Translations under genes and position numbers: made by a program
Shown here: piece by piece, positions 1 through 9,207 of the stretch
Position numbering within the stretch: position 1 is the stretch's first letter
Layout: every line of letters starts with the position of its first letter
Origin: Bradyrhizobium manausense
Lineage (GTDB): Bacteria > Pseudomonadota > Alphaproteobacteria > Rhizobiales > Xanthobacteraceae
NCBI RefSeq assembly: GCF_018130615.1
Contig: NZ_JAFCKB010000004.1
Coordinates: 372,001-436,000 of the forward strand
Reading direction: 5' to 3'
Length of the DNA stretch: 64,000 bases
Notes under the pieces: model-generated
The model's database searches: none
Told to the model about the DNA's origin: nothing
Seen by the model: only the letters and a program-made list of their open reading frames with translations

Positions 1-987
1 TTCATGGTAGCCGCTGCCGCCGTTCCGCTGGTTGCGATCAGCACCAGGCCGGCGCGGGCCGCAGAGTTCGAATACAAGCTTGCCACCGGCCAGTCACTGA
101 CGCAGCCGATCAACACCCGGCTCGATCAGGCGGTGAAACGGATCAAGGAAGCAAGTAGCGGCCGGCTGGAGCTCAAGTTCTTTCCCGCATCGCAGCTCGG
201 CTCGGACACCGATCTGTTGACCCAGATCCGCAGCGGCGGCGTCGATTTCCTCAACATCGCCGGCTCCGTGCTGTCGACGGTGGCGCCGGTCGCCGGCATC
301 GCCAATGTCGGCTTCGCATTCTCCGACTACGGCCAGGTCTGGACTGCGATGGACGGCGACCTCGGCAAGCTGATCGCAACCCAGATCGAGAAGACCGGCG
401 CGCTGGTGATGGCAAAACCTGCCGACAACACGTTCCGGCAGATTTCGTCGTTCACCAAGCCGATCAAGACGCCGGCCGATCTCACCGGCTACCGCATCCG
501 GGTGCCGGTGTCGCCGATCTTCACCTCGCTGTTCAAGTCGCTCGGCGCGAACCCGACCTCGATCAACTTCAACGAATTATACACGGCACTGCAGACCCAT
601 CTCGTCGATGGCCAGGAGAACGGTCTTGTCACCATCGAGGCCGGCAAGATCTACGAGGTGCAGAAATACATCTCCGAGACCAACCACATCTGGGATCCCT
701 TCTTCATCCTCGGCAACCGCCGCTCGGTGAAGGCGCTGCCCGACGAATTGCAGGCGATCGTCCGCCGCGAATTCGACCAGGCCGCGATGGAGCAGCGCGC
801 CGATACCGCAAAGCTCAATCTGACGCTGAAGGATCAGCTGATCGCCAAGGGCGTCACCTTCGAAGCCTCCGACAAGGAGGCCTTCCGCAAGGAGCTGTCG
901 GCCGCCGGCTTCTACAAGGAGTGGCGCGGCAAGTTCGGCGAAGACAATTGGAAGACGCTGGAGGCCGCGGCCGGAGCGCTGGCATGA
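1..987 (+). CDS. TRAP transporter substrate-binding protein (DctP family), 5'-truncated by window edge
   Basis: Periplasmic binding protein that delivers an organic acid or similar solute to a TRAP permease. An Ala-rich hydrophobic segment ending in RPARAA at about residue 20 reads as an export signal followed by the mature domain, and TRAP features such as LTGYRIRVP and INFNELYTALQ are visible. The frame stays open to base 1, with Phe before the first Met. A Tat-type start of the RR-x-F-M kind probably lies just outside the window, so the first ATG at base 4 may not be the true start. The stop codon overlaps the start of the permease gene (ATGA), which indicates translational coupling. The substrate cannot be inferred. 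Confidence 0.88.
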   Translation, partial: FMVAAAAVPLVAISTRPARAAEFEYKLATGQSLTQPINTRLDQAVKRIKEASSGRLELKFFPASQLGSDTDLLTQIRSGGVDFLNIAGSVLSTVAPVAGIANVGFAFSDYGQVWTAMDGDLGKLIATQIEKTGALVMAKPADNTFRQISSFTKPIKTPADLTGYRIRVPVSPIFTSLFKSLGANPTSINFNELYTALQTHLVDGQENGLVTIEAGKIYEVQKYISETNHIWDPFFILGNRRSVKALPDELQAIVRREFDQAAMEQRADTAKLNLTLKDQLIAKGVTFEASDKEAFRKELSAAGFYKEWRGKFGEDNWKTLEAAAGALA

Positions 988-2864
988 GCGTCGTGGTCGG
1001 CATGCCTGATGCGGTGACGCTCGGCGACGCGCAGCCCTTGCGCGGTCGCTGGCTGGAGCAGTCGCTACGATGGCTGGTGGAGGTCCCGGCTGCGATCGCC
1101 GTCGTCGCAGAAGTCATCATCCTGTTCGTCGGCATTGTCGCGCGCGGTGTGTTCCACCGACCGATCATCTGGTCGGACGAACTGGCCTCCATCCTGTTCC
1201 TGTGGCTGGCGATGCTCGGCAGCGCGATCGCCGTGCAGCGCTCGGCGCATATGCGCCTGACCTTCTTCACGTCGTATCTGTCGCCACGTGTCGAGGTCTG
1301 GACGTCGACGCTCGCCGCAGGCGCCGTCGCGCTGTTCCTCGCGATCATCCTGCATCCGGCGCTGGACTATGTGGAGGACCAGGCCTTCGTGGAGACCCCG
1401 GCGCTCGGCTGGTCCGGCATGATCCGCGCGGCCGCGATTCCCGTCGGCTGTGTCATCGCCCTCGCCAGCATCTGCCTCGCCCTCGTCAAGCGGTCGGCGA
1501 AGGACCTGCTTGCCGTGGCTGTGCTGTTTGCAGCGATTGCCGGCGCGCTCTATCTCGCGGGCCCCTCGTTGAAGCCGCTCGGCAACTGGAACCTGTTGAT
1601 CTTCTTCGTCGGCCTGCTCGGCTGCGCCGTGATGGCGGGCGTGCCGATCGCGTTTTCCTTTTGTCTGGCGACCGTCGCCTTCCTGCTCACCACCACGCGG
1701 ACGCCGTTGCTGGTCGTGGTCGGGCGGATCGACGAGGGCATGAGCTCGCTCATTTTGCTCGCGGTGCCGCTGTTCGTGCTGCTCGGACAACTCGTCGAGC
1801 AGACCGGCATGGCGCGCGTCATGGTCGCGTTCCTGGCCTCGGTTCTCGGCCATGTCCGCGGCGGGCTGTCCTATGTGATGCTCGGCGCCATGCTGCTGGT
1901 CTCGGGCATCTCCGGCTCCAAGACCGCCGACATGGCGGCGATTGCCCCGGTGCTGTTTCCCGAAATGCGCAAGCGCGGCATGAAGGATGGCGAGCTGGTC
2001 TCGCTGCTGGCGGCGTCAGGCGCGATGAGCGAAACCATTCCGCCGTCGATCGTGCTGATCGCGATCGCCTCCGTCACCGGCGTCTCGATCGCGGCACTGT
2101 TCACCGCGGGCATCCTGCCGGGCATCGTGCTGGCGATCGTTCTTGCCTTCGTTGCCCGCTATCGGGCGGGCGCAGAGGAGAATGCGGCGGTCAAGGTCGC
2201 GCGGGCGTCCATGGCGGTGGTGGCGAGGACGCTGTGGGTGGCCTTGCCGGCGCTGGCGCTGCCGTTCCTGATCCGCAGCGCGGTGGTCGAGGGCTATGCC
2301 ACCGCGACCGAGGTCTCGACCATCGGCATCGCCTACTGCCTCGTGCTCGGCCTGATCGTCTATCGCGGCAGCCTGGCCTGGAAGAACGTGCTGCCGATGC
2401 TGGTGCAGACAGCCTCACTATCCGGCTCGATCCTGTTCATCGTGGGGGCTGCGAGCGCGATGGCCTGGGCGCTGGCGCAATCCGGCTTCTCACATGATCT
2501 GGCGGCGCGCATGGCCGGCGTGCCTGGCGGGGCTTACGGCTTCCTGCTGATCTCGGTCGTCGCCTTCATCGTGCTCGGCAGCGTGCTGGAGGGCATCCCC
2601 GCCATCGTGCTGTTTGGCCCGCTGCTGTTCCCGGTGGCTGCGCAATTCGGGATCAACGAGGTGCACTATGCGATGGTGGTGATCCTTGCCATGGGCCTCG
2701 GCCTGTTCGCACCGCCGTTCGGCCTCTGCTATTACGCCGCCTGCATCATCGGCAACGTGCCGCCGGACGCCGGCATGCGCCGGATCTGGATCTATCTCGC
2801 CTGGCTGTTCCTGGGCCTGCTGCTGATCACATTCGTGCCCTGGATATCGCTGGTGTTTCTGTGA
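984..2864 (+). CDS. TRAP transporter fused small-large permease (DctQM)
   Basis: Inner-membrane permease of a TRAP transporter, which imports the solute with the ion gradient. The 626-residue protein joins a DctQ-like small subunit (about residues 20-185, four hydrophobic segments) to a DctM large subunit (about 200-620, with many membrane segments and DctM-type stretches such as SGSKTADMAAIAPV and PPSIVLIAIAS). In many bacteria these are separate genes. The start chosen is the ATG at 984, which overlaps the stop codon of the binding protein by four bases; the frame is open further upstream, but an earlier start would overlap the binding-protein gene extensively. The following gene is convergent. 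Confidence 0.9.
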   Translation: MSVVVGMPDAVTLGDAQPLRGRWLEQSLRWLVEVPAAIAVVAEVIILFVGIVARGVFHRPIIWSDELASILFLWLAMLGSAIAVQRSAHMRLTFFTSYLSPRVEVWTSTLAAGAVALFLAIILHPALDYVEDQAFVETPALGWSGMIRAAAIPVGCVIALASICLALVKRSAKDLLAVAVLFAAIAGALYLAGPSLKPLGNWNLLIFFVGLLGCAVMAGVPIAFSFCLATVAFLLTTTRTPLLVVVGRIDEGMSSLILLAVPLFVLLGQLVEQTGMARVMVAFLASVLGHVRGGLSYVMLGAMLLVSGISGSKTADMAAIAPVLFPEMRKRGMKDGELVSLLAASGAMSETIPPSIVLIAIASVTGVSIAALFTAGILPGIVLAIVLAFVARYRAGAEENAAVKVARASMAVVARTLWVALPALALPFLIRSAVVEGYATATEVSTIGIAYCLVLGLIVYRGSLAWKNVLPMLVQTASLSGSILFIVGAASAMAWALAQSGFSHDLAARMAGVPGGAYGFLLISVVAFIVLGSVLEGIPAIVLFGPLLFPVAAQFGINEVHYAMVVILAMGLGLFAPPFGLCYYAACIIGNVPPDAGMRRIWIYLAWLFLGLLLITFVPWISLVFL

Positions 2865-2907
2865 GGGTCGTGGCTTCGCAGCCAAATTCAACCTGAGCCA
2901 TTCTCGC

Positions 2908-3870
2908 CTATTGCTTGGCGTCGTCCGCCAGCATCTTCCGATACTTCTCCACGTCGCGCGTCACGAGCTTCTGCAGGACCTCGGGCGTGTGCTCGTCGGG
3001 ATCTGGCGCAACGGTCGAAAGGTCGGCAAAGCGCTTCTTCACCGCGTCGGTTTCCACCGCGGTACGCGCAGCCGCATTCAGCTTGGCGATGATGGCCGGC
3101 GGCGTGCCCTTGGGCGCGAACAGGCCGTTCCAGCCCTGCGCTTCGAATTCAGGCAGGCCCGCTTCAGCAGACGTCGGCAGCTCAGGCAGCGTGGCAAGCC
3201 GCACGGTCGAGCCGACCACGAGCCCCCTCACCAGCTTCTCGTTGATCGATTGCGAGACCGAGGCGGCGGCATCGCAGACGCCGTCGATCTGGCTGCCGAT
3301 CGCATCCGTCAGCGCGGGCGACGCGCCACGGTAACCGACCAGCGTCGCATCGATCCCGGCTGCCGTCACGAAGCTCTTGCAGATGAGGTAGTTCGACGAG
3401 CCGACGCCGGCATGGCCGAGATTGATCTTGCCCGGATTGGCCTTGGCGTAGGCGATGAATTCCTTCAAATCCTTCGCCGGAAAATCCTTGCGCAGCGCGA
3501 TGATGCCGAACGTCTTCGCCACCATGCCGATCGGTGCGATGGAGTCCGGCGTGAACGGCAGCTTTGGATAGATCGTGTAGGTCGCGGCATTGGTGCCGGC
3601 ATTTCCGATCACGATGGTGTAGCCGTCGGGCTCGGCTCGAGAGGCGCGCGCCAGCGCAGTCGAGCCGCCGGCGCCCGCAACGTTCTCGATCACGATGGAC
3701 TGGCCGAGCGCGACGCCCATCTGCTCGGCCACCGTACGTGCGATCACGTCCGACGTGCCGCCGGCCGCGAACGGCACGATCATGGTGATCGGACGCTTGG
3801 GAAAATCCTGTGCGAATGCCGCGGTCGCGAACGAAAGCGCCGCGAACGCGGCAAGTGCACGCTTCAGCAC
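2908..3870 (-). CDS. Bug/TctC-family tripartite tricarboxylate transporter receptor
   Basis: A 320-residue exported binding protein with a clear signal peptide cleaved near AFAQDFP at about residue 20. The mature start KRPITMIVPFAAGGTSD is the hallmark of the Bug (Bordetella uptake gene) family. Bug proteins bind carboxylates or other small anions, sometimes for a TctAB permease, but no permease genes are adjacent here, so this may be an orphan receptor. Its start codon lies five bases downstream of the purQ stop on the same strand. It may therefore be read from the purQ transcript, although no functional link to purine synthesis is known. Ligand unknown. Confidence 0.9.
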   Translation of the reverse strand: MLKRALAAFAALSFATAAFAQDFPKRPITMIVPFAAGGTSDVIARTVAEQMGVALGQSIVIENVAGAGGSTALARASRAEPDGYTIVIGNAGTNAATYTIYPKLPFTPDSIAPIGMVAKTFGIIALRKDFPAKDLKEFIAYAKANPGKINLGHAGVGSSNYLICKSFVTAAGIDATLVGYRGASPALTDAIGSQIDGVCDAAASVSQSINEKLVRGLVVGSTVRLATLPELPTSAEAGLPEFEAQGWNGLFAPKGTPPAIIAKLNAAARTAVETDAVKKRFADLSTVAPDPDEHTPEVLQKLVTRDVEKYRKMLADDAKQ

Positions 3871-3874
3871 GAGC

Positions 3875-4576
3875 TCACGCGGCCTTTTCTAGATGCGCGG
3901 TGAGGCCTGCGAACAGGCCGCGGCCATCGGTGCAGCCCATGATGTCTTCGACGTGGTTTTCGGGATGCGGCATCATGCCGAGCACGTTGCCCTTGTCGTT
4001 GACGATGCCGGCGATGGAATGCGCCGCGCCGTTGATGTTATGGCTTTCGTCGACCACGCCCTCGGCCGAGCAATAGCGATAGAGCACGCGCCCCTCGCCT
4101 TCGAGCCGCTTGATGGTCTCTTCATCCGCCTCGTAATTGCCCTCGCCATGCGCGACCGGCACGCGGATTACCTGGCCGGCATTGTAGCCGCGGGTGAACG
4201 GCGTGTCGGAGCGCTCGACGCGCAGATGCACGTCCTTGCAGATGAATTTCAGCCGCGCATTGCGCATCAAGACGCCCGGCAGCAGGCCGGATTCGCAGAG
4301 GATCTGGAAACCGTTGCAGACGCCGAGCACGAGACCGCCCTTGGCTGCGTAATCGCGCACCGCATCCATCACCGGCGCCCGCGCCGCAATCGCGCCACAA
4401 CGGAGATAATCGCCATAGGAGAAACCGCCCGGCACGACCACGAGGTCGGTGCCCGCGGGCAGCGACGGTTCCGCGTGCCAGACCATTGCAGGCTCGTGGC
4501 CCGAGATCAGCTTCAACGCCCGCGCCATGTCGCGCTCGCGGTTGATTCCGGGAAAGACGAGGATGGCGGCTTTCAT
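3875..4576 (-). CDS. purQ: Phosphoribosylformylglycinamidine synthase glutaminase subunit PurQ
   Basis: Glutamine amidotransferase subunit of FGAM synthase (purine pathway step 4), working with PurS and PurL in the cytoplasm. The 233-residue protein has the class I glutaminase nucleophile elbow GVCNGFQ with Cys87 and a C-terminal MMPHPENH His region. The start was set at [10 protein letters not shown], which gives the normal PurQ length; the frame is open 23 codons further upstream but that extension has no family features. In relatives purS and purC lie directly upstream. Here purS is 1.2 kb away, with corA on the other strand in between. PurL is not in the window. Confidence 0.95.
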   Translation of the reverse strand: MKAAILVFPGINRERDMARALKLISGHEPAMVWHAEPSLPAGTDLVVVPGGFSYGDYLRCGAIAARAPVMDAVRDYAAKGGLVLGVCNGFQILCESGLLPGVLMRNARLKFICKDVHLRVERSDTPFTRGYNAGQVIRVPVAHGEGNYEADEETIKRLEGEGRVLYRYCSAEGVVDESHNINGAAHSIAGIVNDKGNVLGMMPHPENHVEDIMGCTDGRGLFAGLTAHLEKAA

Positions 4577-4744
4577 GTTTCGGGTTCCGACGGTGGCTGG
4601 AATCGGGTTGGCCCCACGGGCCAATTCGCCAGGAGACATAGCCATTTGACGAGGATTTTACCAGTGCTAGCCTTGTCGGGCGGCCTTGTACACAGGCCAT
4701 GGAAACGGCACGCCTGCCCAACGATTTTGCCCGGGATTGCTGCC

Positions 4745-5761
4745 ATGAATGTCCCGTCGCGGCCCATATCTCCGTCCGAACCGGTGCCCACCGAGGGCGT
4801 CGTCGCTGCCGGCGCCTATGTCGACGGCCGGCGCGTCGCCAATATCGCCATCAGCGAGGCCTCGAGCTGGCGCGCCAAACCGGGCCATGTGGTCTGGATC
4901 GGGCTGCACGAGCCCGAGACGGCCTTGCTCGGCGCAGTACAGAAGCAGTTCGACCTGCACGATCTCGCCATCGAGGACGCCGACCACGCACATCAGCGGC
5001 CGAAGATCGAGCAATATGGCGAAGCCCTGTTCATCGTGGCGCGGACGGCGCAATTGATCGAAGGCCGGATCGCCTTCGGCGAAACCCACATCTTCGTCGG
5101 CGAAGGCTATCTCGTGACCGTCCGTCACGGTGCCTCGACCTCCTACACCGCCGTGCGCGAGCGCTGCGAAAGTTGTCCGCGGGCGCTCGCGCGAGGCGAG
5201 GACTACATCCTCTATGCGATCCTCGATTTCATCGTCGACAATTACTCCCCGGTGCTCGAGAGCATTCACGAGGAAATCGAAGAGATTGAAGATTACGTGC
5301 TGTCGAACGTGATCACCAAGGCACAGATCGAGCGGCTCTACATGCTACGCCGCGACCTGTTGCGGCTGCGCAACGCCATCGGGCCGCTGGTGGAGGTCTG
5401 CCGCCGGCTCGAGCATGACGAGCTGTCGATGGTGCGGCCGACCATGCAGCCGCTATTCCGCGACGTCACCGATCACGTCCGCAACATCCAGGAGCGCATC
5501 GATTCCATGCGTGAGGTGCTAGCCTTCGCGTTCGAGGCGAGCCTGCTGGTCGGCCAGGCGCAGGAGACCGCGGTCTCGAAGAAGCTCGCCTCATGGCTTG
5601 CGATCCTCGCCGTCCCCACCGCGCTTGCCGGCATCTACGGCATGAACTTCAAGAACATGCCGGAGCTGCAATGGGAGTACGGCTATTACACCCTGCTCGG
5701 AGTGATGGCGATCTCGTGCGCCGCACTCTATTGGCGCTTCCGCCGCGCCGGATGGCTGTGA
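4745..5761 (+). CDS. CorA-family divalent metal ion transporter
   Basis: Inner-membrane Mg2+/Co2+ or Zn2+ channel of the CorA/ZntB superfamily, 338 residues. A long cytoplasmic N-terminal domain with the helical stalk is followed by two C-terminal membrane helices. The signature GMN tripeptide appears in IYGMNFKNMPEL at the end of the first helix. The ATG at 4745 gives a normal family length; the frame is open far upstream but there it is antisense to purQ. The gene sits opposite to and between purS (tail-to-tail, 14 bp apart) and purQ (head-to-head), so it interrupts the usual purC-purS-purQ order. Mg2+ versus Zn2+ preference cannot be told from sequence. Confidence 0.9.
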   Translation: MNVPSRPISPSEPVPTEGVVAAGAYVDGRRVANIAISEASSWRAKPGHVVWIGLHEPETALLGAVQKQFDLHDLAIEDADHAHQRPKIEQYGEALFIVARTAQLIEGRIAFGETHIFVGEGYLVTVRHGASTSYTAVRERCESCPRALARGEDYILYAILDFIVDNYSPVLESIHEEIEEIEDYVLSNVITKAQIERLYMLRRDLLRLRNAIGPLVEVCRRLEHDELSMVRPTMQPLFRDVTDHVRNIQERIDSMREVLAFAFEASLLVGQAQETAVSKKLASWLAILAVPTALAGIYGMNFKNMPELQWEYGYYTLLGVMAISCAALYWRFRRAGWL

Positions 5762-5775
5762 CGCGCCGGGCGAGA

Positions 5776-6015
5776 TCAGACGATCTCGACCCGATAGTTC
5801 TCGATCACGGTGTTCGCCAGCAGCTTGTCCGCGGCATCCTTCAGCGCGGCCTCGGCCTTGGTCCTGTCGGCGCCGGCGAGCTCGATGTCGAACACCTTGC
5901 CCTGGCGGACGCTGGCGACGCCGTCGATGCCGAGCGACTTCAGCGCGCCTTCGATGGCCTTGCCTTGCGGATCGAGGATGCCCGTCTTCAGGGTAACGGT
6001 AACACGTGCCTTCAC
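5776..6015 (-). CDS. purS: Phosphoribosylformylglycinamidine synthase subunit PurS
   Basis: Small subunit (79 residues) of the three-part FGAM synthase PurL-PurQ-PurS; it helps channel ammonia from PurQ to PurL. The start MKARVTVTLKTGILDPQG and the motif SVRQGKVFDIEL are typical of the family, and the length is normal. It lies 13 bp downstream of purC on the same strand and is probably co-transcribed with it. The 3' end faces corA. Confidence 0.95.
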   Translation of the reverse strand: MKARVTVTLKTGILDPQGKAIEGALKSLGIDGVASVRQGKVFDIELAGADRTKAEAALKDAADKLLANTVIENYRVEIV

Positions 6016-6028
6016 GTCAAAATCCTCT

Positions 6029-6796
6029 TCAGCTCTTCACCAGCACGGGACCCGTGCCCTGCGGGCGCTCGTTCTCCATGAGGATGCCGAGACGCTTGGC
6101 GACTTCGGTATAGGCCTCGAGCAGGCCGCCGAGATCCCTGCGGAAACGGTCCTTGTCGAGCTTCTCGTTCGACTTGATGTCCCAGAGGCGGCAGCTATCC
6201 GGCGAGATCTCGTCGGCGACGATGATCCGCATCATCTCGTTCTCGAACAGCCGGCCGCACTCCATCTTGAAGTCGACGAGGCGGATGCCGATGCCGAGGA
6301 AGAGGCCGGTCAGGAAGTCGTTGACGCGGATGGCAAGCGCCATGATGTCGTCGATCTCCTGGGGCGTCGCCCAGCCAAACGCGGTGATGTGCTCTTCCGA
6401 CACCATGGGGTCGTTGAGCTGGTCGTTCTTGTAATAGAATTCGATGATCGAACGGGGCAGCTGGGTGCCCTCCTCGATGCCGAGGCGCTGCGACAGCGAG
6501 CCGGCGGCAACGTTCCGCACCACCACCTCGAGCGGCACGATCTCGACCTCGCGAATCAACTGCTCGCGCATGTTGAGGCGGCGAATGAAATGGGTCGGCA
6601 CCCCGATGTCGTTGAGGTGCTGAAACAGGTACTCCGAGATCCGGTTGTTGAGGACACCCTTGCCCTCGATCACCTGATGCTTCTTCGCATTGAACGCGGT
6701 GGCGTCATCCTTGAAGTGCTGGATCAGGGTACCGGGCTCCGGACCTTCGTAAAGAACCTTTGCCTTGCCTTCATAAATGCGACGCCGACGGCTCAT
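6029..6796 (-). CDS. purC: SAICAR synthase PurC
   Basis: Phosphoribosylaminoimidazole-succinocarboxamide synthase, which joins CAIR and aspartate using ATP in purine synthesis. The 255-residue protein starts [20 protein letters not shown] and contains the family motifs [21 protein letters not shown] and the [10 protein letters not shown] substrate loop. The start was chosen at MSRRRR because the ten extra upstream codons lack conservation. It is the first gene of a purC-purS unit. Confidence 0.96.
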   Translation of the reverse strand: MSRRRRIYEGKAKVLYEGPEPGTLIQHFKDDATAFNAKKHQVIEGKGVLNNRISEYLFQHLNDIGVPTHFIRRLNMREQLIREVEIVPLEVVVRNVAAGSLSQRLGIEEGTQLPRSIIEFYYKNDQLNDPMVSEEHITAFGWATPQEIDDIMALAIRVNDFLTGLFLGIGIRLVDFKMECGRLFENEMMRIIVADEISPDSCRLWDIKSNEKLDKDRFRRDLGGLLEAYTEVAKRLGILMENERPQGTGPVLVKS

Positions 6797-7138
6797 TGGG
6801 ATGTACCGTGTTTTGTTGAAATCCATGTATTTGGTGTGCTCCGGTTACTAGGATTACGACCCACAGCGGAGCTGCCGTGAACGGCTGGGAACCGATCTGA
6901 CCCCAGGGGAATCCCAAGGAAATCCCACGGAAACAGAACGGGAACCAAGCCTTTAGGCAACCTATCCGATTGGCTGTCCCAGCACAATCGATCCGGCCCA
7001 TCGGACGCTGACTTATACCATCTTGCCTGCGGCTTTACGGCTCGTTGTTTCGCCGATTGTGCCCTCTATGTAGGCATGCACGGGGGCGCTCGCAACGAGG
7101 GCCGCCGCTCCAGCTACCCCAAGGGAATCGGAAGACGC
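6797..7138. other. Divergent intergenic region between purC and the ATPase zeta gene
   Basis: This 342-bp non-coding stretch must hold the promoters of purC (leftward) and of the zeta-subunit gene (rightward). It contains a short run of related GGGAATCCCA/GGAAATCCCA sequence near 6903-6930. No riboswitch, RNA gene or long inverted repeat was recognised. Confidence 0.5.
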
Positions 7139-7462
7139 ATGAGCGAAATCAACAAGCGCGAAGAAGGCTTTGAGAAGAAGTTCGCCCTCGACGAGGAGCA
7201 GAAATTCAAGGCGGAAGCCCGCCGCAACCGGCTGCTGGGGCTGTGGGCCGCCGAAAAGCTTGGAATATCAGGCGAAGCCGCCACCGCCTATGCCAAGGAG
7301 GTCGTCGCGGCCGATTTCGAGGAAGCCGGCGACGGGGACGTCCTGCGCAAGATCATGGCCGATTTCGCCGCCAAGAATGTCGCCGTCACCGAGCAGGCGA
7401 TTCGCGCCAAGATGAGCGAGCTGATCGCGGTCGCGGCCGCCGAGGTAACGGCCGGGAAATAG
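7139..7462 (+). CDS. F1FO-ATPase inhibitor zeta subunit (DUF1476)
   Basis: Alphaproteobacterial zeta subunit, which blocks ATP hydrolysis by F1 (established for Paracoccus denitrificans). The 107-residue protein shows the diagnostic EEGFEKKFALDEEQKFKAEARRN-type N-terminus (split here into EEGFEKKFALDEE and FKAEARRNRLLGLWAAEKLG) and a four-helix body. The ATG at 7139 was preferred to one 21 codons upstream because homologues start at this point. It lies 83 bp upstream of purB on the same strand. No ATP synthase genes are nearby. Confidence 0.9.
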   Translation: MSEINKREEGFEKKFALDEEQKFKAEARRNRLLGLWAAEKLGISGEAATAYAKEVVAADFEEAGDGDVLRKIMADFAAKNVAVTEQAIRAKMSELIAVAAAEVTAGK

Positions 7463-7545
7463 GCTTAACGGCGAGCGGCGGCCCCTCCCCCGCCGCCCGT
7501 CCTCCCGGGCTTGCAGCCGGCTGCTGGCAATGCCAAATGGGCGGC

Positions 7546-8976
7546 ATGTCACAGGATCACATTTCCAACGTCCTCGCCCAACGCTATGCGTCCCCTGCCA
7601 TGCGCGCCATCTGGAGTGGCGAAGGCAAGGTCCGCCTCGAACGCGACTATTGGATCGCCGTGCTGAAAGGCCAGCGCGATCTCGGCATTCCCGTCCCCGA
7701 CGGCGTGATCGAGGCTTACGAGCGGGTGAAGGACCAGGTCGACCTGGACTCCATCATGCGGCGCGAGCGCATCACCCGCCACGACGTGAAGGCTAGAATC
7801 GAGGAGTTCTGCGATCTGGCCGGTCATGAGCACCTGCACAAGGGCATGACCAGCCGCGACCTCACCGAGAACGTGGAGCAGCTGCAGGTCTACCGCGGAT
7901 TGCAGCTCATCGAGACCAAGAGCATCGCCGCGCTCATTCGCTTTGCGAAGCACGCAAAGCAGTTGCGCGACGTCCCGTTCACGGCGCGCACCCACAACGT
8001 GGCCGCGCAGGTCACGACGCTCGGCAAGCGCATCGCCATGTTCGGCGAGGAGATGCTGGTGTCGCATCAAGGCCTGGTTGGCGTGCTCGACACCTATCCC
8101 GCGCGCGGCCTGAAGGGCGCGGTCGGCACAAGGCTCGACCAGATCACCCTGTTCAACGGCGATGCCGGCAAGGCCCGCGCGCTCGAGCAGCAAATCCTCA
8201 AGCATCTCGGCCTGCCGAAAAGCTTTGATGCGGTCGGCCAGGTCTATCCCCGCAGCCTCGACTTCCGCGCCGTCAGCGTGCTGACTGAGCTTGCCAGCGG
8301 TCCCGGCAATTTCGCCAAGACGTTGCGCCTGATGGCGGGTCACGAGCTTGCCAGCGAAGGCTTTGCCAAGGGCCAGGTCGGCTCGTCGGCGATGCCGCAC
8401 AAGATGAACAGCCGCTCCTGCGAGCGCATCAACGGCCTGCATGTCGTGCTGAAGGGCTATCTCGCGATGGCCGCAGGCCTTGCCGGCGATCAGTGGAACG
8501 AGGGCGACGTCTCCTGCTCCGTGGTCCGCCGCGTGATGCTGCCGGATGCGTTCCTTGCCATGGACGGTCTGCTCGAGACCCTGCTCTCGGTGCTCGACCA
8601 GATGGAGATATTCGACGCCGTCGTTGCGACCGAGCTGAACCGTTATCTGCCCTTCCTGCTCACCACCACGGTGATGATGGAAGCGGTGAAGAAGGGGGCC
8701 GGCCGCGAAGGCGCGCATGAGGCGATCAAGGAGCACGCGGTCGCGGCCATTCGCGACCTGCGCACTGGCAAGATCGTCCAGAACGACCTGCTGCAGCGTC
8801 TTGCCGCCGACCAGCGCCTCGGCCTCAGTGAAGCTGAGCTGAGCCAGGTGCTCGAGCACGGCCGCGCCAATTCCGGCGACGCTGGCGCGCAGGTCGACTA
8901 TTTCGCCGAGCAGGTGGACGCGCTGGCGAAGGCGAAGCCCGAGGCGGCCAAGTACACGCCGGGCGCGATTCTTTGA
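7546..8976 (+). CDS. purB: Adenylosuccinate lyase PurB
   Basis: Cleaves SAICAR to AICAR and adenylosuccinate to AMP, two purine-pathway steps. The 476-residue protein belongs to the fumarase/aspartase superfamily, with the signature loop GSSAMPHKMNSRSCE and the conserved TSRDLTENVEQ and ARTHNVAAQ regions. The start MSQDHISNVLAQRYAS is typical of alphaproteobacterial PurB; the open frame upstream overlaps the zeta gene. With purC, purS and purQ it completes a local group of four purine genes. Confidence 0.95.
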   Translation: MSQDHISNVLAQRYASPAMRAIWSGEGKVRLERDYWIAVLKGQRDLGIPVPDGVIEAYERVKDQVDLDSIMRRERITRHDVKARIEEFCDLAGHEHLHKGMTSRDLTENVEQLQVYRGLQLIETKSIAALIRFAKHAKQLRDVPFTARTHNVAAQVTTLGKRIAMFGEEMLVSHQGLVGVLDTYPARGLKGAVGTRLDQITLFNGDAGKARALEQQILKHLGLPKSFDAVGQVYPRSLDFRAVSVLTELASGPGNFAKTLRLMAGHELASEGFAKGQVGSSAMPHKMNSRSCERINGLHVVLKGYLAMAAGLAGDQWNEGDVSCSVVRRVMLPDAFLAMDGLLETLLSVLDQMEIFDAVVATELNRYLPFLLTTTVMMEAVKKGAGREGAHEAIKEHAVAAIRDLRTGKIVQNDLLQRLAADQRLGLSEAELSQVLEHGRANSGDAGAQVDYFAEQVDALAKAKPEAAKYTPGAIL

Positions 8977-8998
8977 TCGAATACGGTGGTCTGCGGGT

Positions 8999-9155
8999 TT
9001 GCTCCGCCTCTCCCGCTTGCGGGAGAGGCCGACGCGCCCCGGGCGATGCGAAGCATCGTCCCGCGCGCGGCGGGTGAGGGTTCCTTCCTCTGGGGGATTG
9101 TCCCGTCGCGGAGACACCCTCTCCCCACCCCTCTCCCGCAAGCGGGAGAGGGAGC
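8999..9155. repeat. Pair of inverted-repeat hairpins downstream of purB
   Basis: Two palindromes share the core CTCTCCCGC...GCGGGAGAG (9007-9028 and 9129-9152), about 120 bp apart, in the gap between purB and cynS. This type of GGGAGAG hairpin pair is a common dispersed intergenic repeat in Bradyrhizobium. It lies between convergent genes and may also end transcription, though no T-run follows it. Confidence 0.7.
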
Positions 9156-9207
9156 CCACTTTCAGTGCCGCAGCATCGTGCACATCATATGCGACAACCC
9201 TGCCCCC

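Noticed and set aside
4122-4721. Open frame overlapping purQ in another frame
   Set aside because: Arg-rich translation without motifs; purQ is certain here.
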